DNA from: Fidelibacterota bacterium | Lineage (GTDB): Bacteria > Fidelibacterota > UBA8477 > JABMPR01 | Direction of reading: 5' to 3' | Length of the DNA stretch: 64,000 nt | NCBI GenBank assembly: GCA_018673925.1 | Contig: JABHBL010000088.1 | Span: forward strand, 66,516-130,515 | Part shown: positions 63,720 through 64,000 of the stretch, one piece after another | Layout: the number at the start of each line of letters is the position of its first letter | Numbering within the stretch: the stretch's first letter is position 1 | Notes under the pieces: model-generated | Told to the model about the DNA's origin: nothing | Seen by the model: the letters and a program-made list of their open reading frames with translations, nothing else | Database searches by the model: none | Position numbers and translations under genes: made by a program

Positions 63720-64000
63720 TCAATCAATCTCAAATAAAAGCCAGTGGATGACATTGAGTACAAACTTCTTATTATCATAGCCTGTGTAGTTGAATCCAGC
63801 ACGCATGGTTTTGAAAAATATTCTCACCTCCTGAGCCGTAAACATGGCAGCCTCACCCGCGATAACAATCCTCCCCTCACCGTACTGTCGCGCAATAAGT
63901 TGAGACTGACCAGATACCGGGAAGAAGGTTGAAGGTTCTGTGGCTAAAACTTTTGCCTCTGCCCGTGTGTAATAATTCTGAGCTGAATTGGAAAGTTGCA
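63720..64000 (-). CDS. C-terminal part of a GATase1-like/DUF4350-like protein (partial)
   Basis: An open frame enters from the right edge and reads 93 residues to a stop codon at 63720-63722. The segment GRIVIAGEAAMFTAQ, then NKKFVLNVIHWLLFEI, resembles the C-terminal end of type 1 glutamine-amidotransferase-like (DUF4350/ThuA-like) proteins, in which GEAxMFTAQ and NxxFxLNVxHWL are common. The N-terminus is outside the window. No ATG start is expected here. Function unknown. Confidence 0.55.
   Translation of the reverse strand, partial: QLSNSAQNYYTRAEAKVLATEPSTFFPVSGQSQLIARQYGEGRIVIAGEAAMFTAQEVRIFFKTMRAGFNYTGYDNKKFVLNVIHWLLFEID

Noticed and set aside
63744-63932. 62-codon plus-strand ORF near the right end
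   Set aside because: Lies opposite the better-supported partial minus-strand gene and shows no family features.

Overview
The window looks like chromosomal DNA of a Gram-negative, didermal bacterium. It encodes a type IV pilus/secretin machine, outer-membrane beta-barrels, OmpA-type peptidoglycan anchors, lipoproteins and a Na+-translocating NADH:quinone reductase. The gene set (PorV-like barrel, DUF11 surface proteins, an alanine/glutamate-tailed ribosomal protein S16, selenocysteine machinery) fits the FCB superphylum. A Marinimicrobia- or Calditrichota-like lineage is possible, but this placement is inference from gene content, not from a marker phylogeny. No rRNA, CRISPR array, transposase or phage gene was seen. 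One tRNA (Lys, TTT) is present.

Layout. 1-3.4 kb: a tandem duplication of a gene for a PilX-like pilus-associated protein, each copy with its own duplicated upstream region, followed by a type IV prepilin. 3.6-7.7 kb: a tight pilM-N-O-P-Q operon. 7.75-9.6 kb: MFS exporter and Nudix hydrolase. 9.6-24.7 kb, mostly minus strand: HD hydrolase, PorV-like barrel, mutS, selB, divergent Nramp transporter, selA, TSUP permease, the rplS-trmD-rimM-khpA-rpsP-ffh translation/secretion cluster, and a methyltransferase. 25-31.8 kb: nqrABCDEF plus apbE, which supplies the flavin transferase for NqrB/NqrC. 31.8-33.7 kb: M28 peptidase and DUF72 protein.

33.8-46.3 kb is the most unusual part. It is a minus-strand four-gene surface cluster: a single-DUF11 protein, a 593-aa DUF11-type protein with calcium-loop motifs, a 2228-aa DUF11/SdrD-B/double-OmpA protein, and a 1031-aa outer-membrane barrel. 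It is preceded by a 1.4-kb AT-rich stretch with no convincing gene except a 34-codon ORF near its far end. A sigma-54-like motif (TGGCATG-N4-TTGA) lies upstream of this cluster and also upstream of both PilX-like copies at the other end of the window, which suggests shared control of pilus and surface genes.

48-64 kb: pgi, EVE-domain protein, flavin reductase plus a membrane HdrD-like Fe-S oxidoreductase, KamA-family radical SAM enzyme, fibronectin-type lipoprotein, argF, hslVU, hflKC, rhodanese plus MauE/DoxX pair, a stand-alone E2 acyltransferase domain, tRNA-Lys, a nitroreductase-family protein, and at the right edge the C-terminal part of a minus-strand gene that runs out of the window.

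Functions are assigned by reading motifs and family resemblance. No database search was possible. Start codons were moved from the longest ORF wherever a Shine-Dalgarno sequence, a terminator or a signal peptide favoured an internal start; these choices are stated in each entry.
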